Assembly (NCBI GenBank): GCA_030604975.1
Contig: JAUVUV010000022.1
Coordinates: 1 to 12,316, forward strand
Direction of reading: 5' to 3'
From: Candidatus Glassiibacteriota bacterium
Lineage (GTDB): Bacteria > Gemmatimonadota > Glassbacteria > GWA2-58-10
DNA length: 12,316 bases
Part shown: positions 1-6,489 of the stretch, piece after piece
Layout of the letters: each line of letters begins with the position of its first letter
Numbering within the stretch: the first letter of the stretch is position 1
Program-made: the position numbers and the translations under genes
Notes under the pieces: generated by a model
The model's input: the letters and a program-made list of their open reading frames with translations, nothing else
What the model was told of the DNA's origin: nothing
The model's database searches: none

Positions 1-2
1 CA

Positions 3-1064
3 ATGGTTTCTACTCTTATCGAAAACATTCTAGTCAAGACAGATACGCTGCTGGAGCGCTTTTTCCGTCAGCCGGAGAACAGAGAAGCAATCTCTTTCAG
101 GCTTTATATCACCGACCCGCGTAAAATCCTTTTCGTTCCTGGCGAAAGTCTCCTGGATTTCAGTCTGACTAACAGATTTATCCCTCCTTTGCTCAAAAAA
201 TTCCCCTTGGCCAGAATAACCGTGGTGGTCAGGCCTGACCATGCTTGTCTGCTGGATAAAATCAAGAAAGTGCGGGTAATTCCCTGGAGCCATCGCAGCG
301 CTCACGCTTTCGATAGTGTTTTCCGCAGAACAGTTTCACTCCTTCGGCAGGAAAATTTTGACTGGGGGATAAATCTCTCCCGGTCAGGCCGATCGGAGGC
401 TCTTCTTGCTTACCACAGCGAGGCAAAAATAAGGACCGGCCTGCCTGATCTGGGCAATGAAAAATATTATAATCTGATCGTAAAGAATATTCCGGAGGAA
501 GAGAGTTTTTCCAAACGATTCCGGCATATTTTCCGTGCCCTTCAGATAGAACAGCCTACAGCCAATGGTCAGTTAGCATTCCAGCCCACGAAGGAGGAAA
601 AACGGCGAGCCGTACGATTCCTGCGCCAGAGGAAAAGTTCCAGGGTTAAGGACAATTTTATCGGCTTTATCCCGGAGTGGGGTGCTGGTCAAAAGGGCCT
701 GGAACGTTTGTTGCAAGGTTTTGTGAATAAACTGGTCAAGGAATTCGACCCGCTCCATCTGCTTATCGCCGGGAACCTGCCCCCTGCAGAAGAAATACGC
801 AAGTGGGAGAAAGCAGGCTCTTATATTTATTTCTTTGACGATTTGCGACAGATGTTTAGCATACTGGCCCTCTGTGACAGGATTATCACCAACAGCGTGG
901 GAGCGGCCTGCCTTTTGAGCAACTTCGATACCAGGATCGGCCTAATGGGGGCCAAAGATGAATATCTCATTTGCCTGGAAAAGGAGAAAATTGAAAATAT
1001 CCGGATTTTGAAAAGTGATGAAGGGGATTTTCCACTCAAACAGGCAATAAATTTCACCCGTTGA
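3..1064 (+). CDS. GT9-like (heptosyltransferase-family) protein, probably degenerate
   Basis: The 353-residue product has the two-lobed layout of glycosyltransferase family 9, whose members add heptose or related sugars to LPS core on the cytoplasmic side of the inner membrane. Strand beta-1 is ILFVPGESLLDF (about residues 42-53); its Asp fits the family's conserved Gly-Asp, although the Gly is Leu. The second lobe starts near residue 218 (IGFIPEWGAGQKG), resembling the phosphate-binding HPGA region. The usual Asp-Ser/Thr-Gly-x-x-His motif, which contacts the sugar nucleotide, reads TNSVGAAC, so Asp and His are missing. It may be a non-catalytic paralogue. About 40 residues precede beta-1. 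The ATG is only 2 bases from the window edge, so its ribosome site cannot be seen and the gene could start further upstream. The next reading frame starts 16 bases after the TGA stop, suggesting co-transcription. GT9 assignment is by fold pattern; activity is uncertain. Confidence 0.65.
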   Translation: MVSTLIENILVKTDTLLERFFRQPENREAISFRLYITDPRKILFVPGESLLDFSLTNRFIPPLLKKFPLARITVVVRPDHACLLDKIKKVRVIPWSHRSAHAFDSVFRRTVSLLRQENFDWGINLSRSGRSEALLAYHSEAKIRTGLPDLGNEKYYNLIVKNIPEEESFSKRFRHIFRALQIEQPTANGQLAFQPTKEEKRRAVRFLRQRKSSRVKDNFIGFIPEWGAGQKGLERLLQGFVNKLVKEFDPLHLLIAGNLPPAEEIRKWEKAGSYIYFFDDLRQMFSILALCDRIITNSVGAACLLSNFDTRIGLMGAKDEYLICLEKEKIENIRILKSDEGDFPLKQAINFTR

Positions 1065-1080
1065 TCACGAAATCAACCGC

Positions 1081-1260
1081 ATGACCGAATTTACCAGAAA
1101 CCTTGAAGATCTGAATCAGAAACATTCCGTTCTGGAAGAGTCCATCGCAGAGCGTCTTAGCGCTGAATTCCCTCAACTCGAACATGCTTTTTCCGGCAGC
1201 GAAAAGGAAGATCTCGCCTCCGGAGTCGGCAAGGCCTCCGGGAATGCGAAAATTATTTAG
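1081..1260 (+). CDS. N-terminal 59-codon segment of the SPOR protein, ended by an in-frame TAG
   Basis: This short frame starts at ATG 1081 and ends at TAG 1258-1260. It is in the same frame as the large SPOR reading frame that follows, and no other stop separates them. The product is Glu-rich and amphipathic (starting MTEFTRNLEDLNQK), then reads SGNAKII directly before the TAG. The codons after the TAG, ILPLNDHPKV, continue what looks like the first beta strand and P-loop position of a MinD/BY-kinase-type domain. I read it as the true N-terminus of the next protein: joined, the gene would be 1081-4236 with 1,051 sense codons. The TAG could be a nonsense mutation, a sequence error, or a codon read through or followed by re-initiation. 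No strong ribosome site is visible before 1081, but it is the only ATG here in frame and lies just after the preceding gene. A free-standing small protein is possible but less likely. Confidence 0.55.
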   Translation: MTEFTRNLEDLNQKHSVLEESIAERLSAEFPQLEHAFSGSEKEDLASGVGKASGNAKII

Positions 1261-1287
1261 ATCCTGCCGCTGAACGACCATCCGAAG

Positions 1288-4236
1288 GTGAGCAGTCAAC
1301 TTGAGGAAGCCTTCCGAGGGATAACTGCTAAAGAAGGTTCCAAGGTCGCTTTAGACCTGGACATCGCCTTACCACACAGCGACCTGCTCGGTGAAGAGAA
1401 CAACGAGGGACTCAGCGATCATTTCCTCTACGGGATTTCACCGAAAAGAATCCTGCGCACCAGTTCCCGCGATCCACAGTTGAAAACTATACGCGCCGGA
1501 ACTTTCACTCCGCGAGCCGCCGAGATTTATGACGACCCGGGCTGGAACCGGCTCATCGGTTGGACCACCAGCCAGGCCGACGGCCAGGTTGTGATCCTCG
1601 GCCCCCCTCTCGAACAGTTTACCGAGCTCGCCGCACTCGAAAAAGCGGACCAGGTGCTTATTTTCACCGATCTGCTCAACAGCGAAAGCCAGGAACAACT
1701 CCCGGATCTAATCCAAAAACTCAGCCGCCGCTTTTCCTCACAATCTTCCCTGCGTTTTATCTGGTTGGGCGGGGAAGAAGAACCGGAAAAGGACGAAGAA
1801 AAAACCCCTGCCAAAGGGGAAGAGAAGGCGGTGGAAGAGCATCCGGAAGCTGAAGATGTTACAGCCGCGGCAGTTGCAGCTGAAGAAATCGCGGAACAGC
1901 TCCCGTCCGAGGAAGAAAAACTTCCAAGCCTGGATGAATCAGAAATTGACAGGGCTGAACCGCCCGAACTAGAGCCAAGCGAGGAAAAGGAAGAAAAGGC
2001 TGCCGCAGTTTCTGAAGGAGAACAGGCGCAGGAGGCTGGAGTGGATGGTGAAGAGGAAATATTCCTGCCCGAGGGACTGCTATTTCTCGATGACGATGAA
2101 AAACAGTCGGTGAAAGCGGCTGATGACTCTTCTGTGAGCGATGATATCGGTGGATACCTGGATATTGACAGGTTGCCTGGACTCACAGACTTGGGCAAGG
2201 CGAAAGAAACTGCTGCGGAATCCCCACACGAGGCAGAGGCTGGAATCGAAAAGGCCGAACCTGAGGCCATTGAGAAAACTCCTGAACCTATCAGTGTGAA
2301 TGCTGAGGGGATTCGAGTCGAAAACGAATTTGGAGGCTCCTCACAACAGGAGCCTGAAACTGAGGAAACCGGCCTGGCGGAGGAAGCTGAAGTCGCCGGT
2401 GTTGGAGCCAGTGCCGAGACCAAAGAGGAGGAGGCCGAGGCCTTCTATACACAGGCTGATCCGGAAGACGAGCTGGAGATGCAGGAAGAAGCCGTCGAAA
2501 AAGAACTGGAAACCGATAAGGGAGAAGATCGGAGTGCTCTGGAACAGATGAAGAGCTTCGAAGAGGCCCTGAACGCACCTTCGCCGGAGGAGATGGAACT
2601 CCAGCTCGATCCCGACCCCCTCGGCGAAGCGGCTGCTGCGGCTGAGTCTCAAGAGGAGCCTGCCGAAAGCGCCGAGCCAGCAGGTGAGGCTGTTGCCGCT
2701 GATAAGGCTAGTTCTGAGGAAGAGGTTGGAGAAGAAGCGGTAGAAGAAATCCCAGCGCAAGAAGCCGTTGAGGAAGTAATGGATGAAGCCCCGAAAGAAG
2801 AAGCCGCGGAGGAAGTCTCCGAAGAAGGCCTTGAAGAACCACATGAAGAGTTGGGAGAAGAAGAACTGGCAACTCTCGATGAGGCAGAGTTAGAAGCCGT
2901 GGAGGAGGAAGGTGCGGCTGAAGCGCCTGCGGAGGAAGAAACCGGGCCAGAGCCTGTTGAAGCCGAAGAACAGCCTTTAGAGGAAAAAGCAAAAGAAGAA
3001 ACACCGGTGGAGGAGGCTGCAGCCGAGGAGGTTGCCGTAACTGAAGAGACTGAACTTCAGGAGAAAGGTGAAGAGATGGCCGAGTCAGCCGAAGGGAAGG
3101 CTGAACCCGAAGCCGCGCAAGAGCCTGAGGCAGCCGGTGAGGAAGCGGCCGAGGAGCCTGCCGGGGAAAAAGAACCTGCAGGGGAAGAAGCCAAACCTGT
3201 TCTGGAAGAGGTTGCCGAAGAAGGGGCCGGTGAGAAAGAGGCCGAGGAGCCTGCCGGGAAAAAAGAACCCGCAGGGGAAGAAGCCGAGGCCCCGTCAGAG
3301 GAAAAAGAGAAGAGTGTTGAAGGGCCTTCGGATGAGGATATAGACGAACTTCTTTCAGGTGCTGTCGCGCTTGAAGACATCGGCGAAGAAATAACCCTGG
3401 AAGATCTTGGAGAGCCGGAGGCCGCGGAAGTCGCCCCGGGGGCAAAAAAGCCTAAAAGGCGCTCCAGGGCCAGGTCTCTTACCACCGTTGCCGTCCTGCT
3501 GATCCTTTCAGCCGGGATGTTTTTTGTTTGGAAACAGGGAACTGTCAGCTCTTTTGTCCGCCGTCTTCCGGGAATTATTGGAGTACAGAGCTTGATCCCC
3601 GGTCTTGGCGGTAAAGACGAGGAGGAAATAGCCCTTGCCGAAAAGGCCCGTGCCGACAGCATCAGGCTGGCTCAAGAACGGGAAGCAATGCTCGCAGCCG
3701 CCCAGCGATACGATAAGCTCGCCTACTCGATTCAGATCGGTTCGTATCGTTTCCTCCCCCAGGCTATAGTGGCGCGAAACCTTCTCAGGGAAAACGGACT
3801 CAACGATATATATGTCGTGCCGCTTACTCTGGACAGCCTCGGTAACTGGAACCGCCTCTACATGGGTATGTTCGAATCGGCTGAAAAAGCCGATACCGCT
3901 CTGCTAAGTGTCGGCCGCACTCTGAGCAGAACGGTTGCAAACTTTCGGATGCGGGGCGGAGCAATCAGAAGGCATACTCCGCTGGTGCTGAAAATAGGCG
4001 AAGCCTCAAGCGCAGATTCTTTGGAAAACCTGATACAGCGCCTCGAAGATAACAACATTCCCACCTATATGGTTAAACTTTCCGCAGATACCACCCAGAC
4101 TCCTGTTTACAGACTTTATGTCGGTGCGTTCGAAACCGAGCAGCAGGCTGTTTACATGCGCACCAAGATTTTCAATCTAGGGGTACGGGCCGAGATTATC
4201 CAAAGAGAAGGTACGATCGAGGAAAAAGCGGGTTAG
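1288..4236 (+). CDS. Large acidic membrane protein: degenerate MinD/BY-kinase-like domain, TM helix, two SPOR domains
   Basis: The open frame gives 982 residues from GTG 1288, but that start lacks a ribosome site and falls inside the expected P-loop; translation probably begins at 1081 (see the 59-codon entry). Domain order, numbered from 1288: residues 1-160 match a CpsD/MinD-like fold, with a Walker A'-like strand VALDLDIALP and a Walker B-like VVILGPP whose Asp is Gly; no intact Walker A exists. Residues 161-718 are an extremely Glu/Ala-rich, probably disordered stretch. Next come a basic cluster (KKPKRRSRAR), one transmembrane helix (about 731-748), a short charged helix, and two SPOR-like domains (about 813-875 and 897-975), each with a hydrophobic strand and a YxGxF-type end (LYMGMF, LYVGAF). 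Basic residues before the helix put the acidic region in the cytoplasm and the SPOR domains in the periplasm, where this family binds denuded peptidoglycan at division sites. It ends with TAG. The overall role is unknown; a division or envelope scaffold is inferred. Confidence 0.85.
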   Translation: MSSQLEEAFRGITAKEGSKVALDLDIALPHSDLLGEENNEGLSDHFLYGISPKRILRTSSRDPQLKTIRAGTFTPRAAEIYDDPGWNRLIGWTTSQADGQVVILGPPLEQFTELAALEKADQVLIFTDLLNSESQEQLPDLIQKLSRRFSSQSSLRFIWLGGEEEPEKDEEKTPAKGEEKAVEEHPEAEDVTAAAVAAEEIAEQLPSEEEKLPSLDESEIDRAEPPELEPSEEKEEKAAAVSEGEQAQEAGVDGEEEIFLPEGLLFLDDDEKQSVKAADDSSVSDDIGGYLDIDRLPGLTDLGKAKETAAESPHEAEAGIEKAEPEAIEKTPEPISVNAEGIRVENEFGGSSQQEPETEETGLAEEAEVAGVGASAETKEEEAEAFYTQADPEDELEMQEEAVEKELETDKGEDRSALEQMKSFEEALNAPSPEEMELQLDPDPLGEAAAAAESQEEPAESAEPAGEAVAADKASSEEEVGEEAVEEIPAQEAVEEVMDEAPKEEAAEEVSEEGLEEPHEELGEEELATLDEAELEAVEEEGAAEAPAEEETGPEPVEAEEQPLEEKAKEETPVEEAAAEEVAVTEETELQEKGEEMAESAEGKAEPEAAQEPEAAGEEAAEEPAGEKEPAGEEAKPVLEEVAEEGAGEKEAEEPAGKKEPAGEEAEAPSEEKEKSVEGPSDEDIDELLSGAVALEDIGEEITLEDLGEPEAAEVAPGAKKPKRRSRARSLTTVAVLLILSAGMFFVWKQGTVSSFVRRLPGIIGVQSLIPGLGGKDEEEIALAEKARADSIRLAQEREAMLAAAQRYDKLAYSIQIGSYRFLPQAIVARNLLRENGLNDIYVVPLTLDSLGNWNRLYMGMFESAEKADTALLSVGRTLSRTVANFRMRGGAIRRHTPLVLKIGEASSADSLENLIQRLEDNNIPTYMVKLSADTTQTPVYRLYVGAFETEQQAVYMRTKIFNLGVRAEIIQREGTIEEKAG
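1771..3441 (+). repeat. Low-complexity purine-rich tract encoding a Glu/Ala-rich region
   Basis: About 1.67 kb of the SPOR gene is built mostly from GAA, GAG, GCC and GCT codons, with CCT/CCG and GGG scattered through it. The coding strand is strongly purine-rich. As a side effect the opposite strand is free of stops for long stretches and shows spurious Ser/Pro/Leu-rich open frames. The encoded segment carries very high negative charge and no recognisable domain. A few ordered-looking islands break it up, for example IFLPEGLLFLDDDE near 2071 and DDIGGYLDIDRLPGL near 2140, and could be short binding motifs. Confidence 0.85.
3148..3285 (+). repeat. In-frame tandem duplication, 93-base period
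   Basis: A 45-base segment at 3148-3192 recurs at 3241-3285 with 43 of 45 bases identical; the starts are 93 bases (31 codons) apart. The two copies encode AEEPAGEKEPAGEEA and AEEPAGKKEPAGEEA, and GAGEKE between them echoes the same motif. Near-identity at synonymous positions points to a fairly recent duplication in the acidic region. Length there is likely to vary between strains. Confidence 0.85.
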
Positions 4237-4272
4237 TCAATCAGGACGAGTGGTGAACTCCAGCGGTGGATT

Positions 4273-5211
4273 ATGTCCTTTCACTTCTACCACGGAAAAA
4301 GATATCGTACTTTCAATACCTATCTGAAAGAAACTTTCGGCTGCCGGGTGCATAAGGTTTCGCTCGATGCCGGATTCACCTGCCCCAACCGCGATGGAAC
4401 GTGCGGCACCGGCGGTTGTATCTACTGCAGTAACAAAGGTTTCAGCTATAACACCAGAAAAGGCGTTCCCCCCCTGACTGAGCAGCTCAAGCAGGGCATT
4501 GATTACATGCACCGAAGGTTTCATGCGAGTAAGTTCATCGCCTATTTCCAGGCCTACAGCTCAACCTATGCCCCACTGAACCATCTCAAGAAAACCTATG
4601 ATACGATCAGGTCCTTCCCGGAGATAGTGGGCCTTTTTATCAGCACCAGGCCCGATTGCCTCTCCGAGGCGGTGCTCGACCTGATCGAGACCTACCGCGA
4701 GGATTACCTCATCTGGATCGAACTAGGCCTTCAGTCTGCCAGCGACGACACTCTCAGGCGTATAAACCGCGGGCATACAGTGGCTGATTTTATCGATGCC
4801 GCCACCAGGGCAGCCAGGCACGAACTACCAGTGTGCGCCCACGTGATTCTGGGCCTGCCCTGGGAGACAAAACGCGAGATTCTCAAGACTGCAGAATTGC
4901 TGGCCAGGCTGCGTGCCCCGGGTGTGAAAATCCACGCGCTGCATATCCTGAAAAACACCCGCCTTGCCTCAGAGTACGCCGCCAGGCCTTTCGCATTGCT
5001 TGAAATGCAGCAGTACGCAGCTCTGGTATGCGATTTTCTGGAAAGAGTACCGCCAGAGGCAGTCGTGCAGCGTCTTGCTGTGGATGTGCCGAAAAATGAG
5101 CTTGTGGAACCACAATGGTGTTTGCGAAAACAGGAAACAATGGTGGCAATCGAGGCTGAACTGGAGAGAAGGAACAGCTTTCAGGGCCGACTATCTCGAG
5201 ACACGTCGTAA
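4273..5211 (+). CDS. yhcC: Radical SAM protein, TIGR01212/YhcC family
   Basis: The 312-residue product matches the YhcC family along its length. The N-terminus has FHFYHGKRYRTFNTYLKETFG, followed by the extended radical SAM motif CPNRDGTCGTGGCIYC (about residues 37-52). There the Cys that opens the motif and the closing CIYC pair are the expected ligands of the [4Fe-4S] cluster that cleaves S-adenosylmethionine. Further family marks are YFQAYSSTYAP, ISTRPDCL, WIELGLQSASDDTLRRINRGH and HVILGLPWET. The length is normal for the family. The substrate of YhcC proteins is, to my knowledge, not established. The ATG at 4273 is the only usable start: the frame opens at the SPOR gene's stop and contains no earlier ATG, GTG or TTG. 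The ribosome site is weak (GGTGGA very close to the ATG). It probably shares the upstream operon, 36 bases after the SPOR gene. Its last 21 bases overlap the end of the PreA-like gene on the other strand. Confidence 0.93.
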   Translation: MSFHFYHGKRYRTFNTYLKETFGCRVHKVSLDAGFTCPNRDGTCGTGGCIYCSNKGFSYNTRKGVPPLTEQLKQGIDYMHRRFHASKFIAYFQAYSSTYAPLNHLKKTYDTIRSFPEIVGLFISTRPDCLSEAVLDLIETYREDYLIWIELGLQSASDDTLRRINRGHTVADFIDAATRAARHELPVCAHVILGLPWETKREILKTAELLARLRAPGVKIHALHILKNTRLASEYAARPFALLEMQQYAALVCDFLERVPPEAVVQRLAVDVPKNELVEPQWCLRKQETMVAIEAELERRNSFQGRLSRDTS

Positions 5212-6414
5212 GCTCATGCAGTTAAATACCGGGCAGGCAGCCACGCACAGCCCATCACCAACACACTTTTTCTTATCGATCATGGGCTTGCGCTGGTCTG
5301 AGAAATTGATCGCGTGGTAACCCAGACCCTCGCATATCTGGTAGCAGATTCCACAGTGTGTACAGATTTCTTCGTCAATAGCTGCCGCGACTAAGCTGCT
5401 ACGGGGCAGGTTTTCCTCGGTGACAAAATACGGCAGGCTCTTGCCGACAAGTTTCTCCACGGATGAGATCATTTTTTCGGAGAGATAATCGCTCACCCCG
5501 CTTTTCAGTTCATCTACAAACCTCACGCCGCGCTGAAGCACGGCTCCATGGAACTGCAGGATAGAGGCCCCCATCAGGATTAATTCGACGCAATCCCGCC
5601 AGTTATAGGCCCCTCCGAGTACTGAAAGGCCCAGTCTCTTGTTGGCAATTCCCCATTCGGCAAGTATCCCCAGGACGTAAGGTTTAATCGCCGCACCTCC
5701 CATAATCGAAAGAGTACTCTTGCCACCGACATTGGGAAACGGAATGAAATTGGTCAGGTTGATACCAGGCACTCCCTTCGGCTCGTAGAACAGGTTCAGC
5801 GCATTGGCCCCGGCCTCTTTGAGGGTTTCTACAATCATTTCACGCTCTGGCAAAGTTCCAGGAACCTTGAGAATCACCGGTGTACTGCGCGCACCCTCGC
5901 GGACATAGCGGGAGGCCTTTTCCATCAACTTCAAATCATGAGCGATAACTGTTTTAACATCGGCCGAATTGCCATTGCTTATCGAAAAGTCACATTCTAT
6001 CATGTCCGCCCCGGCCTGACTCAAGCGTCTGGAGACCTTGAGCCACTCCTCCCTGCTCGTGCCGACCATTCCGGCTATCACAACACTATCGGGAAACCTT
6101 TCCTTAAGAGTCCTGATTGAACTTTCTGCCTCCTCAACAGAAATCGGGGCCTGGGGTTCGATCCATCCAAGATCTATTATCCGCTTTTCCTCGTAATCCA
6201 CCCCCCGGTAAAGCGGCGCTTTTCCGCGCAAGGCCGTGATAGTCTGCTTGCCTGCCGCTGTGTTAAGGCTTGCATTTCGCAGAATAACCCCTCCCCAACC
6301 GGCCTCGAGCTGCGCGGCAATTATCTCGACATCCCCGACTGGAGGCACCTTGGAGACGACAAATGGATTGGGAAAGTTAACTCCACAAAAATTTAGGCCC
6401 AGATTTACTTCCAT
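5191..6414 (-). CDS. PreA-like FMN/ferredoxin oxidoreductase subunit with altered active site
   Basis: The 407-residue protein has the layout of PreA, the catalytic half of NAD-dependent dihydropyrimidine dehydrogenase: a dihydroorotate-dehydrogenase-type FMN barrel (about 1-340) and a C-terminal two-cluster ferredoxin domain (351-397). Family marks are the start LNFCGVNFPNPFVVS, TGWGG-like AGWGGVILR, GADMIECDFS, KSTLSIMGGAAIKP and LGGAYNWRDCVELILMGAS. The catalytic region, NFSCP in E. coli PreA, reads DFSIS (142-146), so the catalytic Cys is Ile145. The substrate Asn-Thr pair of the family is also absent (LNLFYEP instead). Ferredoxin motif 1 is complete (Cys351, 354, 357, 361). Motif 2 is CVGDGLCVAACP, with Asp387 replacing the second Cys. 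The ATG at 6414 follows AGGGGA by 4 bases, a good ribosome site. It lies 75 bases after the PreT-like gene and is probably co-transcribed. It is a PreA homologue by architecture; pyrimidine reduction is unlikely. Confidence 0.85.
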   Translation of the reverse strand: MEVNLGLNFCGVNFPNPFVVSKVPPVGDVEIIAAQLEAGWGGVILRNASLNTAAGKQTITALRGKAPLYRGVDYEEKRIIDLGWIEPQAPISVEEAESSIRTLKERFPDSVVIAGMVGTSREEWLKVSRRLSQAGADMIECDFSISNGNSADVKTVIAHDLKLMEKASRYVREGARSTPVILKVPGTLPEREMIVETLKEAGANALNLFYEPKGVPGINLTNFIPFPNVGGKSTLSIMGGAAIKPYVLGILAEWGIANKRLGLSVLGGAYNWRDCVELILMGASILQFHGAVLQRGVRFVDELKSGVSDYLSEKMISSVEKLVGKSLPYFVTEENLPRSSLVAAAIDEEICTHCGICYQICEGLGYHAINFSDQRKPMIDKKKCVGDGLCVAACPVFNCMSLRRVSR

Positions 6415-6418
6415 TTTT

Positions 6419-6424
6419 TCCCCT
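6419..6424 (-). promoter_or_regulatory. Ribosome binding site of the PreA-like gene
   Basis: AGGGGA stands 4 bases before the ATG at 6414 on the minus strand. It fixes the start and allows independent initiation after the 75-base gap from the PreT-like gene. Confidence 0.7.
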
Positions 6425-6489
6425 GGAGCAGAAAATGAACCACAATCCTGATAATGAAGAGATAATATTTCGCTGGAGAGAGGTTTCGT

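Noticed and set aside
1258..1260. TAG as a pyrrolysine or reassigned sense codon
   Set aside because: TAG ends the same gene as well as the PreA-like gene and smc, and no tRNA or synthetase is present in the window. A mutation or sequence error is simpler, so readthrough is kept only as an option.
1527..3662. Long minus-strand open frames of 298, 245 and 201 codons opposite the SPOR gene
   Set aside because: They are Ser-, Pro- or Leu-rich mirror images of the GAA/GAG/GCC-rich coding strand, which rarely creates stops on the complement; no domain or ribosome site supports them.
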